This document shows positions 1 through 8,531 of a DNA stretch of 64,000 bases, one piece after another. The notes under the pieces were generated by a model that was not told where the DNA came from, did no database searches, and saw only the letters and a program-made list of their open reading frames with translations. The stretch is from Cupriavidus neocaledonicus (GTDB taxonomy: Bacteria; Pseudomonadota; Gammaproteobacteria; Burkholderiales; Burkholderiaceae), in contig NZ_AQUR01000096.1 of assembly GCF_000372525.1 (NCBI RefSeq), positions 91,096 through 155,095 on the forward strand, given 5' to 3'. The translations under genes were made by a program, and so were the position numbers. The stretch's first letter is position 1; every line of letters begins with the position of its first letter.

Positions 1-41
1 AACAGCAGTCGCTGGCCGCGGCCGGCGCGTTCGGCGCATGA
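1..41 (+). CDS. C-terminal tail of an upstream gene (partial)
   Basis: Reading from base 3, an open frame gives QQSLAAAGAFGA and ends at a TGA at 39-41. That stop overlaps the ATG of the next gene in an ATGA arrangement, which is typical of translationally coupled operon genes. Too little is inside the window to name the product. The overlap suggests it is cotranscribed with the enoyl-CoA hydratase-family gene. Confidence 0.45.
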   Translation, partial: QQSLAAAGAFGA

Positions 42-841
42 GCGCCCCGCAGCAGGCGGCCGGCGAAGGCCGGGTCACGCTGACGCGGCAGGGCCGGATC
101 GCGACGCTGACCTTCGACCGCCCGGCCGCGCGCAATGCGATGACGTGGGCGATGTACGCGCAGCTCGCCGAACACTGCCGCGCGCTGGCCGCGGAAGGCA
201 CTGCCAGCGCGCGCGTGGTGGTGCTGCGTGGCGCTGGCGGCGAGGCCTTTGTCGCGGGGACCGACATCGCGCAGTTCCAGCAGTTCGCGGGCGGCGATGA
301 CGGGGTCGCGTATGAAGCGCGCATCGACGAGGGCATCGCGCTGGTCGAGCAGCTGCAGATGCCTACTGTGGCGGTCATCGAAGGCTGGGCGGTGGGTGGC
401 GGGCTGGCCATCGCCACCGCCTGCGACTTCCGGCTGGCGACGCCCAGGGCCCGCTTCGGCGTGCCGATCGCGAAGACGCTGGGCAATACGCTGTCGGCGC
501 AGAACCTGGCCAAGCTGCGCGCGGCGTGGGGACTGCAGCCGGTGCGACGAATGTTGTTGCTCGCGCAGATTCTCGATGCCGATGCGGCGCTGGCCTGTGG
601 CTTTCTTGAAGGCGTGCATGCGCCCGAGGCGCTGGACGCCGAAGTCGCCGCGCTGTGCGAGCGGCTCGGCGCACTCGCGCCGGTGACGCAGGCGGTCATC
701 AAGGAGTCATTGCGCCGCCAGACCGTGGCGGCGGTGGCGGCTACCGATGACCTGGTGCGGCAATGTTATGGCAGCGACGATTTCCGGGAAGGGGTGGAAG
801 CCTTCGTTGGCAAGCGTCCGCCGGTGTGGAAAGGGCGTTGA
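38..841 (+). CDS. enoyl-CoA hydratase/isomerase family protein
   Basis: 267 aa crotonase-fold protein expected to act on an acyl-CoA thioester in the cytoplasm. The FVAGTDIAQF segment (71-80) and the GGGLAIATACDFR segment (120-132) supply the two backbone amides of the CoA-thioester oxyanion hole. The usual hydratase segment with a catalytic Glu followed by GGTQRL is replaced by FGVPIAKTLGNTLSAQN (140-156), which has no acidic residue. A plain enoyl-CoA hydratase activity is therefore doubtful. The start overlaps the stop of the preceding gene, so it is probably the distal gene of an acyl-CoA operon. Substrate unknown. Confidence 0.85.
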   Translation: MSAPQQAAGEGRVTLTRQGRIATLTFDRPAARNAMTWAMYAQLAEHCRALAAEGTASARVVVLRGAGGEAFVAGTDIAQFQQFAGGDDGVAYEARIDEGIALVEQLQMPTVAVIEGWAVGGGLAIATACDFRLATPRARFGVPIAKTLGNTLSAQNLAKLRAAWGLQPVRRMLLLAQILDADAALACGFLEGVHAPEALDAEVAALCERLGALAPVTQAVIKESLRRQTVAAVAATDDLVRQCYGSDDFREGVEAFVGKRPPVWKGR

Positions 842-938
842 TTCTTCGGATCGCCCGGCGCTATAGATAGAAGCCTCGGGCCGATTCACTGGACGGCGGG
901 CATCAGTTATCGGTTGCCGATGCCGTTCGGCCATCCAG

Positions 939-1448
939 CTACTTCACCGGTACCGAATAAACCACCCGCACAAACTTCCGTGCCGGCTGCCGGTCCACCA
1001 CTACGCCGCCCATCGCTTCCGCAATCCGGCGGCTCTTCCAGTTCTGCTCCGCGGCCGGGTATACAAAGCGCGCCGGCCGCAAGGTGGCCGTTGCCCACGC
1101 CGCCACGGCCAGCACCGCTTCCTTGCCATAGCCGTGCCCATGGGCGTCTTCGCGGATCCAGATGCCGAACTCGGGCGCCGGCGTGTCGGCATGATGCAGC
1201 CCGGCCAGGCCGAGGAAACAACCGTCGCTGGTCCGCCGGACCGTGAAGATGAATTCCGTTCCGTCTTCCATGGCCGGCAGCCATGCCTGCCAGACCTCGC
1301 GAAACGCCTCGGGTGATGGGGCGGGATCCCATTCCATGTAGCGGGCGAGCGTGGGGGTGATGCAGGGCCACGCTTCGGCTGCGTCGTGTCCGCAGAAGGG
1401 CGACAAGGTCAGGCGGTCGGAGTGGATCAGCGGGGCGGACATAGTCAT
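939..1448 (-). CDS. GNAT family N-acetyltransferase (RimJ/RimL type)
   Basis: 169 aa. It starts in the [11 protein letters not shown] style typical of the RimJ/RimL-like GNAT branch. It carries the acetyl-CoA pyrophosphate-binding loop [13 protein letters not shown] (99-111), which fits R-x-x-G-x-G/A, and a [13 protein letters not shown] segment matching the conserved N-x-x-S-x-x-v-x-e-k-x-G motif. It likely transfers an acetyl group to a protein N-terminus or small amine; the substrate cannot be read from sequence. A second ATG two codons in (1442) is an equally possible start. The gene is convergent with the hydratase-family gene and divergent from the chemotaxis receptor. Confidence 0.85.
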   Translation of the reverse strand: MTMSAPLIHSDRLTLSPFCGHDAAEAWPCITPTLARYMEWDPAPSPEAFREVWQAWLPAMEDGTEFIFTVRRTSDGCFLGLAGLHHADTPAPEFGIWIREDAHGHGYGKEAVLAVAAWATATLRPARFVYPAAEQNWKSRRIAEAMGGVVVDRQPARKFVRVVYSVPVK

Positions 1449-1650
1449 GGGGGCAGGCTGGCTCGGCGGGTTGCGAACCAGTTATGCCGCAGTGTACGCC
1501 TCCCGGTTCTCCCACTTGCGGTACCGGCGAGGGCACGAGCCCGTGCCCGTACTGCCAGTCCCGACTCAATTTACGGATCTCCCTGCCGATAAGAGCCATG
1601 CCATACCAGCCCCTGCGCTGGGGCGCCCCCATGCCCATCGGAAATCCGTA

Positions 1651-3192
1651 ATGAAGATCGCAGTCAAACTTCCGCTCGCCTTCGCGGCGGCGTTAATCGT
1701 CATGTTCGCCGGCGCGCTGTACGGCCTGAGCACCCTGAACCGCTCGCTCGACGACTACAACCATGTGGTGCTGGAACGTGTCGAGGAAGAGCGGTTGGTC
1801 ATGGCGATGCTGGTCGATTTCAAGGAGCAGATCCAGGAGTGGAAGAACACCATCCTGCGCGGCCGCGACGCGGCGCGGCTGAACAAGCACTGGGCTGCCT
1901 TTGGCGCGCGCGAAGCGGCGATCCGCGAGCGTGGCGCGATGCTGGCCAGGCGCCTGCCCGATGGCAAGTCGAAGGAGCTGGTCGCGCAGTTCGCCAGCGC
2001 GCATGCCGCGATGGGCGAGGGCTATCGGCGCGGCTTCGAATCCTTCAAGGCGGCTGATTTCGATCCGGCTGCAGGTGACCGCGTCGTGGCCGGCGTCGAC
2101 CGTGAGCCGGCGCGGTTGCTGCAGGAGTCCGCGCGGCTGATCGCGGCGGACGCCGCGGCCGTGTCGGCACAGACGGCGGCCACGGCGAGCCGAGCCGCCA
2201 CGTTGAGCTATGCCCTGATGTTCGCCGCGTTCGTCTGCGGGCTGGCCGGCGCGATGTTGTTCAGCCGCGCGCTGACGCGGCCGCTGTCCCGTGCGCTGGA
2301 TGTGGCCCAGACCGTGGCCAGGGGCGACCTGTCGACGCGCATCGATACGCGCGGCAAGGACGAGATCGCCGCGCTGATGCAGGCGCTGCACGACATGCAG
2401 CACAGCCTGTCCGATGTCGTCGGACTGGTGCGGCGCAATGCCGAAGGCGTGGCGGCTGCCAGTGCGCAGATCGCCAACGGCAACTTCGACCTGTCGGCGC
2501 GCACCGAGCAGCAGGCGGCTTCGCTGGAGGAGACCGCCGCGAGCATGGATGAGCTGACGCTGACCGTTCGCGCCAATGCCGAGAACATCGAACAGGTCTC
2601 CCGGCAGACCGCGCTGGCCCGCGATATCGCGGGGCGCAGCGCCGATGTGATGGGCGATGTCGTCGCCACCATGCAGGAGATCGCCGAGCGCTCGGCCAAG
2701 GTGGGCGATATCGTCGGCGTGATCGAGGGCATCGCCTTCCAGACCAACCTGCTGGCACTGAACGCGGCCGTCGAGGCCGCGCGCGCCGGCGAGCAGGGAC
2801 GCGGCTTTGCCGTGGTCGCCAACGAGGTGCGCACGCTCGCGCAGCGCAGCGCGGTAGCGTCGCGCGAGATCAAGGCGCTGATCGACGTGGCGGTCGAGCG
2901 CGTCGCGGCCGGCCACGCACTGGTCGGCAACGCCGGCGGCACGATCGAAGAGATGACGGCGGCGATGGCGCAGGTCTCGCGCATCGTGAACGAGATCGCG
3001 GCGGCGTCGGGAGAGCAGCGCCACGGCATCGAGCAGGTCAATCAGGCGGTCGGCCAGCTCGACGAGGTCACGCAGCAGAACGCGGCGCTGGTCGAGCAGG
3101 CTTCGGCGGCGACGCAGTCGATGGCCGAACAGGCGCGCGCGCTGCGCGAGGCGGTGGCGGTGTTCAGGCTGGGTGGGCTGGCGGTGGCGTGA
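1651..3192 (+). CDS. methyl-accepting chemotaxis protein
   Basis: 513 aa from the ATG at 1651. The open frame extends upstream to 1351, but only the 1651 start begins with a receptor-like membrane anchor ([17 protein letters not shown]). Layout: TM1 about 7-29, a periplasmic helical sensor (about 30-182), TM2 about 183-205, HAMP about 206-260, then a long cytoplasmic coiled coil. Its signalling tip (about 356-395) contains the highly conserved [18 protein letters not shown] stretch that contacts CheA and CheW. It lacks a CheR/CheB-tethering pentapeptide and ends GGLAVA. The ligand is unknown. No chemotaxis genes lie nearby, only a receptor remnant at 4.2 kb. Confidence 0.93.
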   Translation: MKIAVKLPLAFAAALIVMFAGALYGLSTLNRSLDDYNHVVLERVEEERLVMAMLVDFKEQIQEWKNTILRGRDAARLNKHWAAFGAREAAIRERGAMLARRLPDGKSKELVAQFASAHAAMGEGYRRGFESFKAADFDPAAGDRVVAGVDREPARLLQESARLIAADAAAVSAQTAATASRAATLSYALMFAAFVCGLAGAMLFSRALTRPLSRALDVAQTVARGDLSTRIDTRGKDEIAALMQALHDMQHSLSDVVGLVRRNAEGVAAASAQIANGNFDLSARTEQQAASLEETAASMDELTLTVRANAENIEQVSRQTALARDIAGRSADVMGDVVATMQEIAERSAKVGDIVGVIEGIAFQTNLLALNAAVEAARAGEQGRGFAVVANEVRTLAQRSAVASREIKALIDVAVERVAAGHALVGNAGGTIEEMTAAMAQVSRIVNEIAAASGEQRHGIEQVNQAVGQLDEVTQQNAALVEQASAATQSMAEQARALREAVAVFRLGGLAVA

Positions 3193-3387
3193 AGGGCGGG
3201 CGACGACAGCATCTGTGCCGCACTCGTTGACGATATCCGTACCTAGCACGACGCGGTGCTTAGAGAGTCGTCTTAATGCCATGCACCGCGCATCGCCGGA
3301 CAATTCTCCAATTGCATTGCAGATGGTCCGTGCCTTACGGTTGTCACTTGACAACCATGTGCCATGCCTCTAGCCTTGGAGAAATCG

Positions 3388-3696
3388 ATGGCCCGTGCCC
3401 AACACCCCAAGAAGGAAATTGAAGTGGCGTTAAGACACGCCGAGTCTCGCGGCTGGCGTATCGAGGCGGCGAAAGGCAGGGGCCATGCCTGGGGACGGAT
3501 CTACTGTTCGCACCATGACAGCGCATGCCGTGCTGGGGAATTCTGTGTCATCAGCATCTATTGCACACCCAGGAGCCCATCCAACCACGCCACCCGGATC
3601 CGTCGGATCGTGGACAACTGCTTGCATCGGTACGAAATCCTCGCGCCGGTCGAGCTGACGGAAAAACCACCGCCATGGAATACGCGTTCACCTTGA
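3388..3696 (+). CDS. HicA-like small protein (putative toxin-type component)
   Basis: 102 aa from the ATG at 3388, which has GGAGA at 3378-3382; an upstream ATG at 3364 lacks a good ribosome site. The pattern KKEIEVALRHAESRGWRIEAAK, then KGRGHAWGRI, then VISIYCTPRS and an ATRIRRIV helix resembles the alpha-beta-beta-beta-alpha dsRBD-like fold of HicA mRNA interferases. H33 sits where HicA keeps its catalytic His after the KGS turn. It is longer than typical HicA (60-80 aa) and has four cysteines (C40, C47, C53, C59) before C78. It overlaps the next gene by 22 bp. The HicA relationship is inferred by eye, not certain. Confidence 0.6.
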   Translation: MARAQHPKKEIEVALRHAESRGWRIEAAKGRGHAWGRIYCSHHDSACRAGEFCVISIYCTPRSPSNHATRIRRIVDNCLHRYEILAPVELTEKPPPWNTRSP

Positions 3697-4196
3697 GATA
3701 CCAGTTGTCGGCGGATGACAGCGATCCCGACACGCTGGTCGAACGACTCTACGAAGCCGGATGCGACGATGCAACGGTGGGCACCGGCGTGGCGGGCCGG
3801 ATTGCGCTGGCGTTCGACCGCGAAGCGGAATCAGCGGCCGACGCCATTGTCAGCGCGCTCACCGATGCCAGGCGCGCCATGCCGTCCGCCACGCTGATCG
3901 AAGCGGCACCAGACCTGGTTGGCCTGACGGACATTGCCGACACTCTCGGCATGTCGCGCCAGAACATGCGCAAGCTGATGCTCGGTCATCCGGCTTCCTT
4001 TCCCCCGCCGGTGCACGAAGGTTCGAGTTCCCTCTGGCATCTGGGGGAAGTGCTCTCGTGGATGAGCGGGAAGGGCTACGAGATCGAGCCCTCGCTCAGG
4101 GACGTCGCTGCGGCCGCGATGCAGGTCAATCTGGCCAGGAGCGTCGGAAGCATCGTCCCGGCGATGGAGCGACGGCTCCGCAAGCTGGTGGCCTGA
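3675..4196 (+). CDS. AlpA-like helix-turn-helix DNA-binding protein (putative antitoxin/regulator)
   Basis: 173 aa from the ATG at 3675, inside the end of the preceding gene, so the two are translationally coupled. The N-terminal part (1-75) reads as beta-alpha-beta-beta-alpha-beta, similar in outline to HicB-type antitoxin domains. Residues 83-131 fit the AlpA/excisionase-type HTH: LTDIADTLGMSRQNMRKLM, then FPPPVHEGSSSLWHLGEVLSWM, where the F-P-x-P-V and W-x-x-x-E-V-x-x-W pattern is the family hallmark. A helical tail follows. Likely role: bind and neutralise the partner and repress the operon. The pairing is inference; a plain regulator is the alternative. Confidence 0.65.
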   Translation: MEYAFTLRYQLSADDSDPDTLVERLYEAGCDDATVGTGVAGRIALAFDREAESAADAIVSALTDARRAMPSATLIEAAPDLVGLTDIADTLGMSRQNMRKLMLGHPASFPPPVHEGSSSLWHLGEVLSWMSGKGYEIEPSLRDVAAAAMQVNLARSVGSIVPAMERRLRKLVA

Positions 4197-4217
4197 GCCG
4201 CACGCCGGTGCCTGACA

Positions 4218-4480
4218 TCAACCCAGCCTGAACACCGCCACCGCCCGGTTCAACCTTTTGGTCTGGGCCTGCTCCGCCCGCGCCGCTTCTGCCGCGCCGG
4301 CCACCAGTTCGGCGTTCTCCTCGAACATGGTCTCGCCGGTATGGCCCACCCGCTCGGTGCCGGCGTGGGCGCGCTCGACGGAGGTGTAAATCAGGCCGCG
4401 GATCTCGCGCGTGGCGGCGCCGCAGCGGTGCGCCAGTTGCCGCACCTCGCCGGCCAGCACGGCGAGGCCCTTGCCTGGCG
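4218..4480 (-). pseudogene. decayed C-terminal remnant of a methyl-accepting chemotaxis protein
   Basis: On the minus strand the last 85 codons before the TGA at 4218-4220 read like the end of a chemotaxis receptor. GKGLAVLAGEVRQLAHRCG is followed by TREIRGLIYTSVERAHAG, matching the post-tip helix of the intact receptor at 1651-3192 ([19 protein letters not shown]). The frame then jumps to ENAELVAGAAEAARA and finishes [11 protein letters not shown]. About 45 residues normally between these blocks are missing, and there is no receptor upstream of the fragment. It is therefore a gene relic with 5' loss and an internal deletion, directly downstream of the Bug-family gene. Confidence 0.75.
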
Positions 4481-4519
4481 CCGCAAGGCGCCGGGATGTT
4501 CCGCGCGCGCCGCCATGCC

Positions 4520-5512
4520 TCAATCCAGCCGGATATTGTTTTCCTTGATCACGTTGCCCCAGTACGCCTGGTCGGCACGGGTGGTCGCCGCGAAAGCCGC
4601 CGGCTGCGTGGTCTTGACGATCAGTCCCAGATCGCCCAGCCGCTGGCGGATGTCCGGCGCGGCCATCACCGTTTCGACGTCGGCCGAGATCTTGTCGACG
4701 ATGCTCTGCGGCGTGCCGGCGGTGGTGAACAGGCCCAGCCATGCCGGGCCGTCCAGGCCCTTGTAGCCGAGTTCCTGGAAGGTGGGTACGTCGGGCAGCA
4801 TCGGCGCCCGGGTGTTGCCGGTCACCGCCAGCGGCTGCAGCTTGCCGCTGCGCGCATGCTGGCGCACCGTCATCGGCGACAGCGTGCCCAGCGAGATCTG
4901 GCCGCCGATCAGGTCGGTGGCGATCGGCGCTTCGCCCTTGTACGGGACGTGGACCAGTTCGGCGCCGGCATTTTTCAGGAACACCTGCATGTAGAGATGG
5001 GCGCCGGTGCCGATGCCATAGGTGCCATAGGAAAACTTGTCCGGCTGGGACTTGGCCAGGGCCACCATTTGCGGCAGCGTACGCGGCATGGCGCTGCTGG
5101 CGGCCAGCACCAGGCTGGAGGTGCACAGCTGGCCGATCGCGGTCAGGTCGCGCAGCGGGTCGAACGGCGGCTTGGCCACCATATAGGGCGTCTGCACCAG
5201 GCTGGGCAGGCCGAGCAGCAGCGTGTAGCCATCCGGCTGCGCCTTGGCCACCACGTCGGCGCCGATCATGCCGCCCACGCCGGGACGGTTCTCGACGATC
5301 ACCGGACGCTGCCACAGCTTGCCCAGCGGGTCGCCCAGCGCGCGCGCCAGCACGTCGGTGGCGCCGCCGGGCGGGTAGGGCACGACCAGACGCACCGGAC
5401 GCGCCGGCCAGGACTGCTGGGCCCGGGCCGGGCCGATGCCCAGGGTTGAAGCGGCGGCGGCCAGGGATCCGGCTCCCAGCCAGTGCAGGGCCTTGCGGCG
5501 GTCGGCTTGCAT
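4520..5512 (-). CDS. Bug-family tripartite tricarboxylate transporter substrate-binding protein
   Basis: 330 aa from the ATG at 5512, which is preceded by GGAGG eight bases upstream. A Tat-like RRKALHWLGAG leader ends at ARA (29-31), so the mature protein is periplasmic. The mature part begins WPARPVRLVVPYPPGGATDVLAR, the typical start of BugD/TctC proteins, followed by VENRPGVGGMIGAD. These proteins bind carboxylates for TctAB permeases, but no tctA or tctB lies nearby; orphan Bug proteins are very common in Cupriavidus and Bordetella. Ligand unknown. Confidence 0.93.
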   Translation of the reverse strand: MQADRRKALHWLGAGSLAAAASTLGIGPARAQQSWPARPVRLVVPYPPGGATDVLARALGDPLGKLWQRPVIVENRPGVGGMIGADVVAKAQPDGYTLLLGLPSLVQTPYMVAKPPFDPLRDLTAIGQLCTSSLVLAASSAMPRTLPQMVALAKSQPDKFSYGTYGIGTGAHLYMQVFLKNAGAELVHVPYKGEAPIATDLIGGQISLGTLSPMTVRQHARSGKLQPLAVTGNTRAPMLPDVPTFQELGYKGLDGPAWLGLFTTAGTPQSIVDKISADVETVMAAPDIRQRLGDLGLIVKTTQPAAFAATTRADQAYWGNVIKENNIRLD

Positions 5513-5798
5513 GGTGTTTCCTCCAGTGGTTGACGTCGTGTCGGCAGGCGGCCCTGGCGCCGGTGGATCGGCGCGCCAGTGGCCACGGCAACGCGCAGCG
5601 TACGAGGCCGCGATGCGTCGCGGCATCGGCGGGATGGACGAAAACGGTGGGGGGTACTTACCCGGATCGGGTTTGCGCAAGGGCATGCGGCGGTGCCGCG
5701 ATCCGAAGCGCGGCATCGCTTATGATGGCGCCGCCGCTGCGGGCGCGTTCAGTCATCCGGTTCGTGCGGCGCTTGATCCATTTCCTGCTGGAATCCTC

Positions 5799-6242
5799 AT
5801 GGCCCGCCTCAAACTCGACCTGCCCGCCGACCAGCTTTGCTACGCCACGCACCTCACTGTGCGCGTGACGGACATCAATTCGGCCAACCACCTTGCCAAT
5901 GATTCGATGATCTCAATGATTTCGGAGGCGCGGGCGCGCTTCCTGTTCGAATTCGGCAGCGAGGATGTGCGCGAGGAAGGCGTCGGCATCATCGTCACCG
6001 ACCTGGCGACGATGTACCGCAACGAGGCCCATGCGCGCGACCAGCTGCTGTTCGAGGTGGGCGTGATGGACTTCAACAAGTACGGCGGCGACATCATCTT
6101 CCGCATTACGCGGCCGGCCGATGGCGCGCTGATCGCGATGGCCAAGTCGGGCTTTGTCTTCTTCGACTACGTGGCCAAGCGGGTGGTGGCGATGCCGGCG
6201 GGGTTCGCCGGGCGCTTCCCGAAGGTGAACTGGGTGGAATAG
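5799..6242 (+). CDS. acyl-CoA thioesterase, hotdog fold (4HBT family)
   Basis: 147 aa from the ATG at 5799. The start is chosen because the hotdog domain begins at once (LTVRVTDINSANHLANDSMISMISEARARFLFEFG). The usual catalytic Asp of the 4HBT family appears replaced: the region reads D-I-N-S-A-N-H-L-A-N-D rather than D-x-D-x-x-G-H-x-x-N, with His and Asn kept. It probably hydrolyses a cytoplasmic acyl- or aroyl-CoA, but the substrate is unassigned. A -10-like TATGAT lies at 5721-5726 without a clear -35. Confidence 0.8.
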   Translation: MARLKLDLPADQLCYATHLTVRVTDINSANHLANDSMISMISEARARFLFEFGSEDVREEGVGIIVTDLATMYRNEAHARDQLLFEVGVMDFNKYGGDIIFRITRPADGALIAMAKSGFVFFDYVAKRVVAMPAGFAGRFPKVNWVE

Positions 6243-6296
6243 CCGCTGGCGTGGCGCGGTCCGCTGACAGCGCCACGTGTTTGCCAGCAAGCGGGC

Positions 6297-7196
6297 TCAG
6301 GCCTTGCGCTCGCCGCCCAGCGCCTCGGTCAGGTCGACCAGCATGCCGGACAGCTCGCCCGCCATCATGGTGAAGTCCGCGTCGAAGCGCTCGTCTTCGT
6401 CGTGCGCGGTGCCGTCGGCCTGTTCCTTGATCACGTCGAGCGGCGCGACCTTCTTGACCACCAGCCCGTCGGTCAGCACGAACGAGACGCGGTCGTTCCA
6501 GGTCATTGCCAGTCGCGTGCAGCGCTTGCCGGCGGCGATATGGCGGCGCAGGTCTTCCGGGTCGAGCGGGTGGCGCACGTAGCGGACCGTGGCCTTGCTT
6601 TCGGCGCCGGACTGCAGCTCGATTTCCTGGTCGACGGTAAAGCCGGCCGGGGCCGCGTCGCCGGCCAGCCATTCGGTCATGGCCGCCACCGGCGACTGGT
6701 TGACGTGCAGGTTGATCAGCGGCAGCGGATCCAGCGCCTTGAACAGCATGCCGCGTACTTCATCGGCCTTGGCCGCGGCGGCGGCGTCGATGGCAAGCCA
6801 GCCGTTGTCAGGATCGATCCACACGCGCGTGTCGCGGCGGATGCTGAAGGCGCGCGGCAGCAGTTCTTCGGTGACCTGCTCCTTCAGTTCCTTCATTTGC
6901 TTGCGGCCCGGCTTGTAGCCTTGCTGCTCTTCGATCTCGGCGGCGCGGGCGCGCGTGACCTGGTTGACCACGGTGGTGGGCAGCAGCTTCTTTTCGGTGC
7001 GCAGCGTCAGCAGCATCTGACGGCCGACGGTATGGACCAGCTGGCCGTTGTCACGCGGCGAAGCCCAGCCCTGCGTCTGCATCTCGAGGCTGGTGCCGGG
7101 AAAGAAGGCGTGCTTCGCCAGGCTGGCTTCGACCTCGTCGGCGCTCGGCGACCACGGGGCGGAGAAACGATGGACCTGCAGATTCTTGAACCACAT
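6297..7196 (-). CDS. rdgC: recombination-associated protein RdgC
   Basis: 299 aa from [11 protein letters not shown]; an in-frame ATG five codons upstream is less likely because the family starts at MWFKN. RdgC forms a ring-shaped dimer around duplex DNA and limits RecA activity. Features seen: the N-terminal [12 protein letters not shown] strand, [31 protein letters not shown], and the [13 protein letters not shown] and [13 protein letters not shown] segments, all characteristic. Length equals the family norm (about 300). It is a single gene, convergent with the thioesterase. Confidence 0.95.
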   Translation of the reverse strand: MWFKNLQVHRFSAPWSPSADEVEASLAKHAFFPGTSLEMQTQGWASPRDNGQLVHTVGRQMLLTLRTEKKLLPTTVVNQVTRARAAEIEEQQGYKPGRKQMKELKEQVTEELLPRAFSIRRDTRVWIDPDNGWLAIDAAAAAKADEVRGMLFKALDPLPLINLHVNQSPVAAMTEWLAGDAAPAGFTVDQEIELQSGAESKATVRYVRHPLDPEDLRRHIAAGKRCTRLAMTWNDRVSFVLTDGLVVKKVAPLDVIKEQADGTAHDEDERFDADFTMMAGELSGMLVDLTEALGGERKA

Positions 7197-7304
7197 GGGG
7201 AATTCGGCCAAAGGGACGAATTCTAACGCCCGCGGCGCGGCACCGCGAAAAATGCCCGGCGCCGCGCGACCTGCCGGCCGCGCGGCAATCGCCGGAAAGC
7301 GCTG

Positions 7305-7883
7305 CTACAGGTCGAGCTTTGTGATCTTGCTGCCCTCGAAACTCAGCCCGGCCATCAGGCCGGCATTGGTCAGCACGAAGCCGACGATCGGCTGCTGCGC
7401 GGTGTTGGTGTCGAGCACGCCGTTTGCGCCAATCGTGGCCAGCGCGACGGTGGCATCGACGCCCGCGGTCCAGCCGCTGCTGCGCACGAACTTGTCGTAG
7501 GCGTCCTGTGTCATGAACATCAGGATCACGGCCTTGGACTGCGCACCGATCTGCCAGCCGACCGAGCCCGAGACCAGCCGGTAATAGCCGCGCGTGGCGC
7601 CGCCCGAGCGCAGTGCGCCATCACCATACTCGCCGCCGACGATAAAGCCGGCCGACAGGGTCTTCGGGAACACCAGGATGCCGCGCGCGCGGTTGCCCAG
7701 CTCGCGCGAGCCGTTGACCGAGCTGTACAGGCGCGACAGCGTGGCGTCCGCGCCGGAATCCAGTTCGCGCCGGCGTGCGGCCTTGTCGCTGGGCGCGTCA
7801 GGCTTGGTGGTGGTGCACGCGCCGGTGGCCAGCGTGCCGAGGGCCAGACCCGCGCTGGCCGAAAGGAAGGTTCGACGTTTCAT
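7305..7883 (-). CDS. SYLF/Ysc84-domain lipoprotein
   Basis: 192 aa from the ATG at 7883, with GGAGACG just upstream. The leader MKRRTFLSASAGLALGTLATGAC has a twin-arginine-like start and a lipobox with the lipidated Cys at 23. The rest is a Ysc84/SYLF domain (ARGILVFPKTLSAGFIVGGEYGDGALR, then YYRLVSGSVGWQIGAQSKAVILMF), a lipid-binding fold found in periplasmic or outer-membrane proteins of Burkholderiales. Exact function unknown. Divergent from the small lipoprotein at 8099 across 215 bp. Confidence 0.85.
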   Translation of the reverse strand: MKRRTFLSASAGLALGTLATGACTTTKPDAPSDKAARRRELDSGADATLSRLYSSVNGSRELGNRARGILVFPKTLSAGFIVGGEYGDGALRSGGATRGYYRLVSGSVGWQIGAQSKAVILMFMTQDAYDKFVRSSGWTAGVDATVALATIGANGVLDTNTAQQPIVGFVLTNAGLMAGLSFEGSKITKLDL

Positions 7884-8098
7884 CTCGTCTCCTTGGTGTT
7901 GTTGTCGCCTTTGAAGCATAGGCGCCGAAATCACCCGGGCAAATGATTCTGGCCAACTAGTCGTTTCCATTTGTGACGAAGGTGGTGCGGGACGGCCGTT
8001 CGCGGCAAGAATAATGGGCCTTGCGCCCGGTACGTCCCATGGCTGGCTGACGGCTACCATGTGACCGCCGCTGCGCCGTCCCCGCATCTTGATCAGTC

Positions 8099-8512
8099 AT
8101 GAAGAAACTTCTCACCGCCTTGCCGCTGCTTCTGCTGGCCGCCTGCGCCTCCCAGCCTCCGGGCGCTTCCACTGACGCCACGGCATCGGCCCCGGCGGCC
8201 GACGCCGGCAGCGAATGGCAGGCGCTGCGCGCCAAATACATGGACTGCACGCAGAAGAAGGCGAACGACAACCTGTCGGCCAAGGGCCAGTCCAAGGACG
8301 TCGCCGACCTGGCGCTGTCCGCATGCCAGCCGGAACTGGACGCGATGCACCAGTCGTTCCGCAGTTATCTCGATGCGCAGATGTCGTCGTCGCACGGCAA
8401 GAGCAGCGCGCGCCAGGCAGCGGCGCGCGTGACCAGCGACACCCGCGACAAGGCGCGCAATTACCTGGTGCGCTACGTCGAGCGCGAGCGCTACCTGGCC
8501 CGCCAGAACTGA
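8099..8512 (+). CDS. hypothetical lipoprotein
   Basis: 137 aa. Its signal peptide MKKLLTALPLLLLAAC places the lipobox Cys at 16. The mature part has a short Ala/Thr/Ser/Pro linker and then a charged helical domain (EWQALRAKYMDCTQKKANDNL, later VTSDTRDKARNYLVRYVERERYLARQN). Two further cysteines fall in MDCTQ and LSACQPE and could form a disulfide. I do not recognise a family; an envelope-anchored helical protein is all that can be said. Confidence 0.75.
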   Translation: MKKLLTALPLLLLAACASQPPGASTDATASAPAADAGSEWQALRAKYMDCTQKKANDNLSAKGQSKDVADLALSACQPELDAMHQSFRSYLDAQMSSSHGKSSARQAAARVTSDTRDKARNYLVRYVERERYLARQN

Positions 8513-8531
8513 GCGCGGGCCCGCCGTCAGG

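Noticed and set aside
1693..3354. Long open frame on the minus strand opposite the chemotaxis receptor
   Set aside because: It is a compositional shadow: rich in His, Arg and Gln, with no domain, and the plus strand encodes a clear receptor.
3364..3387. Earlier ATG for the HicA-like gene
   Set aside because: It has no ribosome site, whereas the ATG at 3388 follows GGAGA at a good distance.
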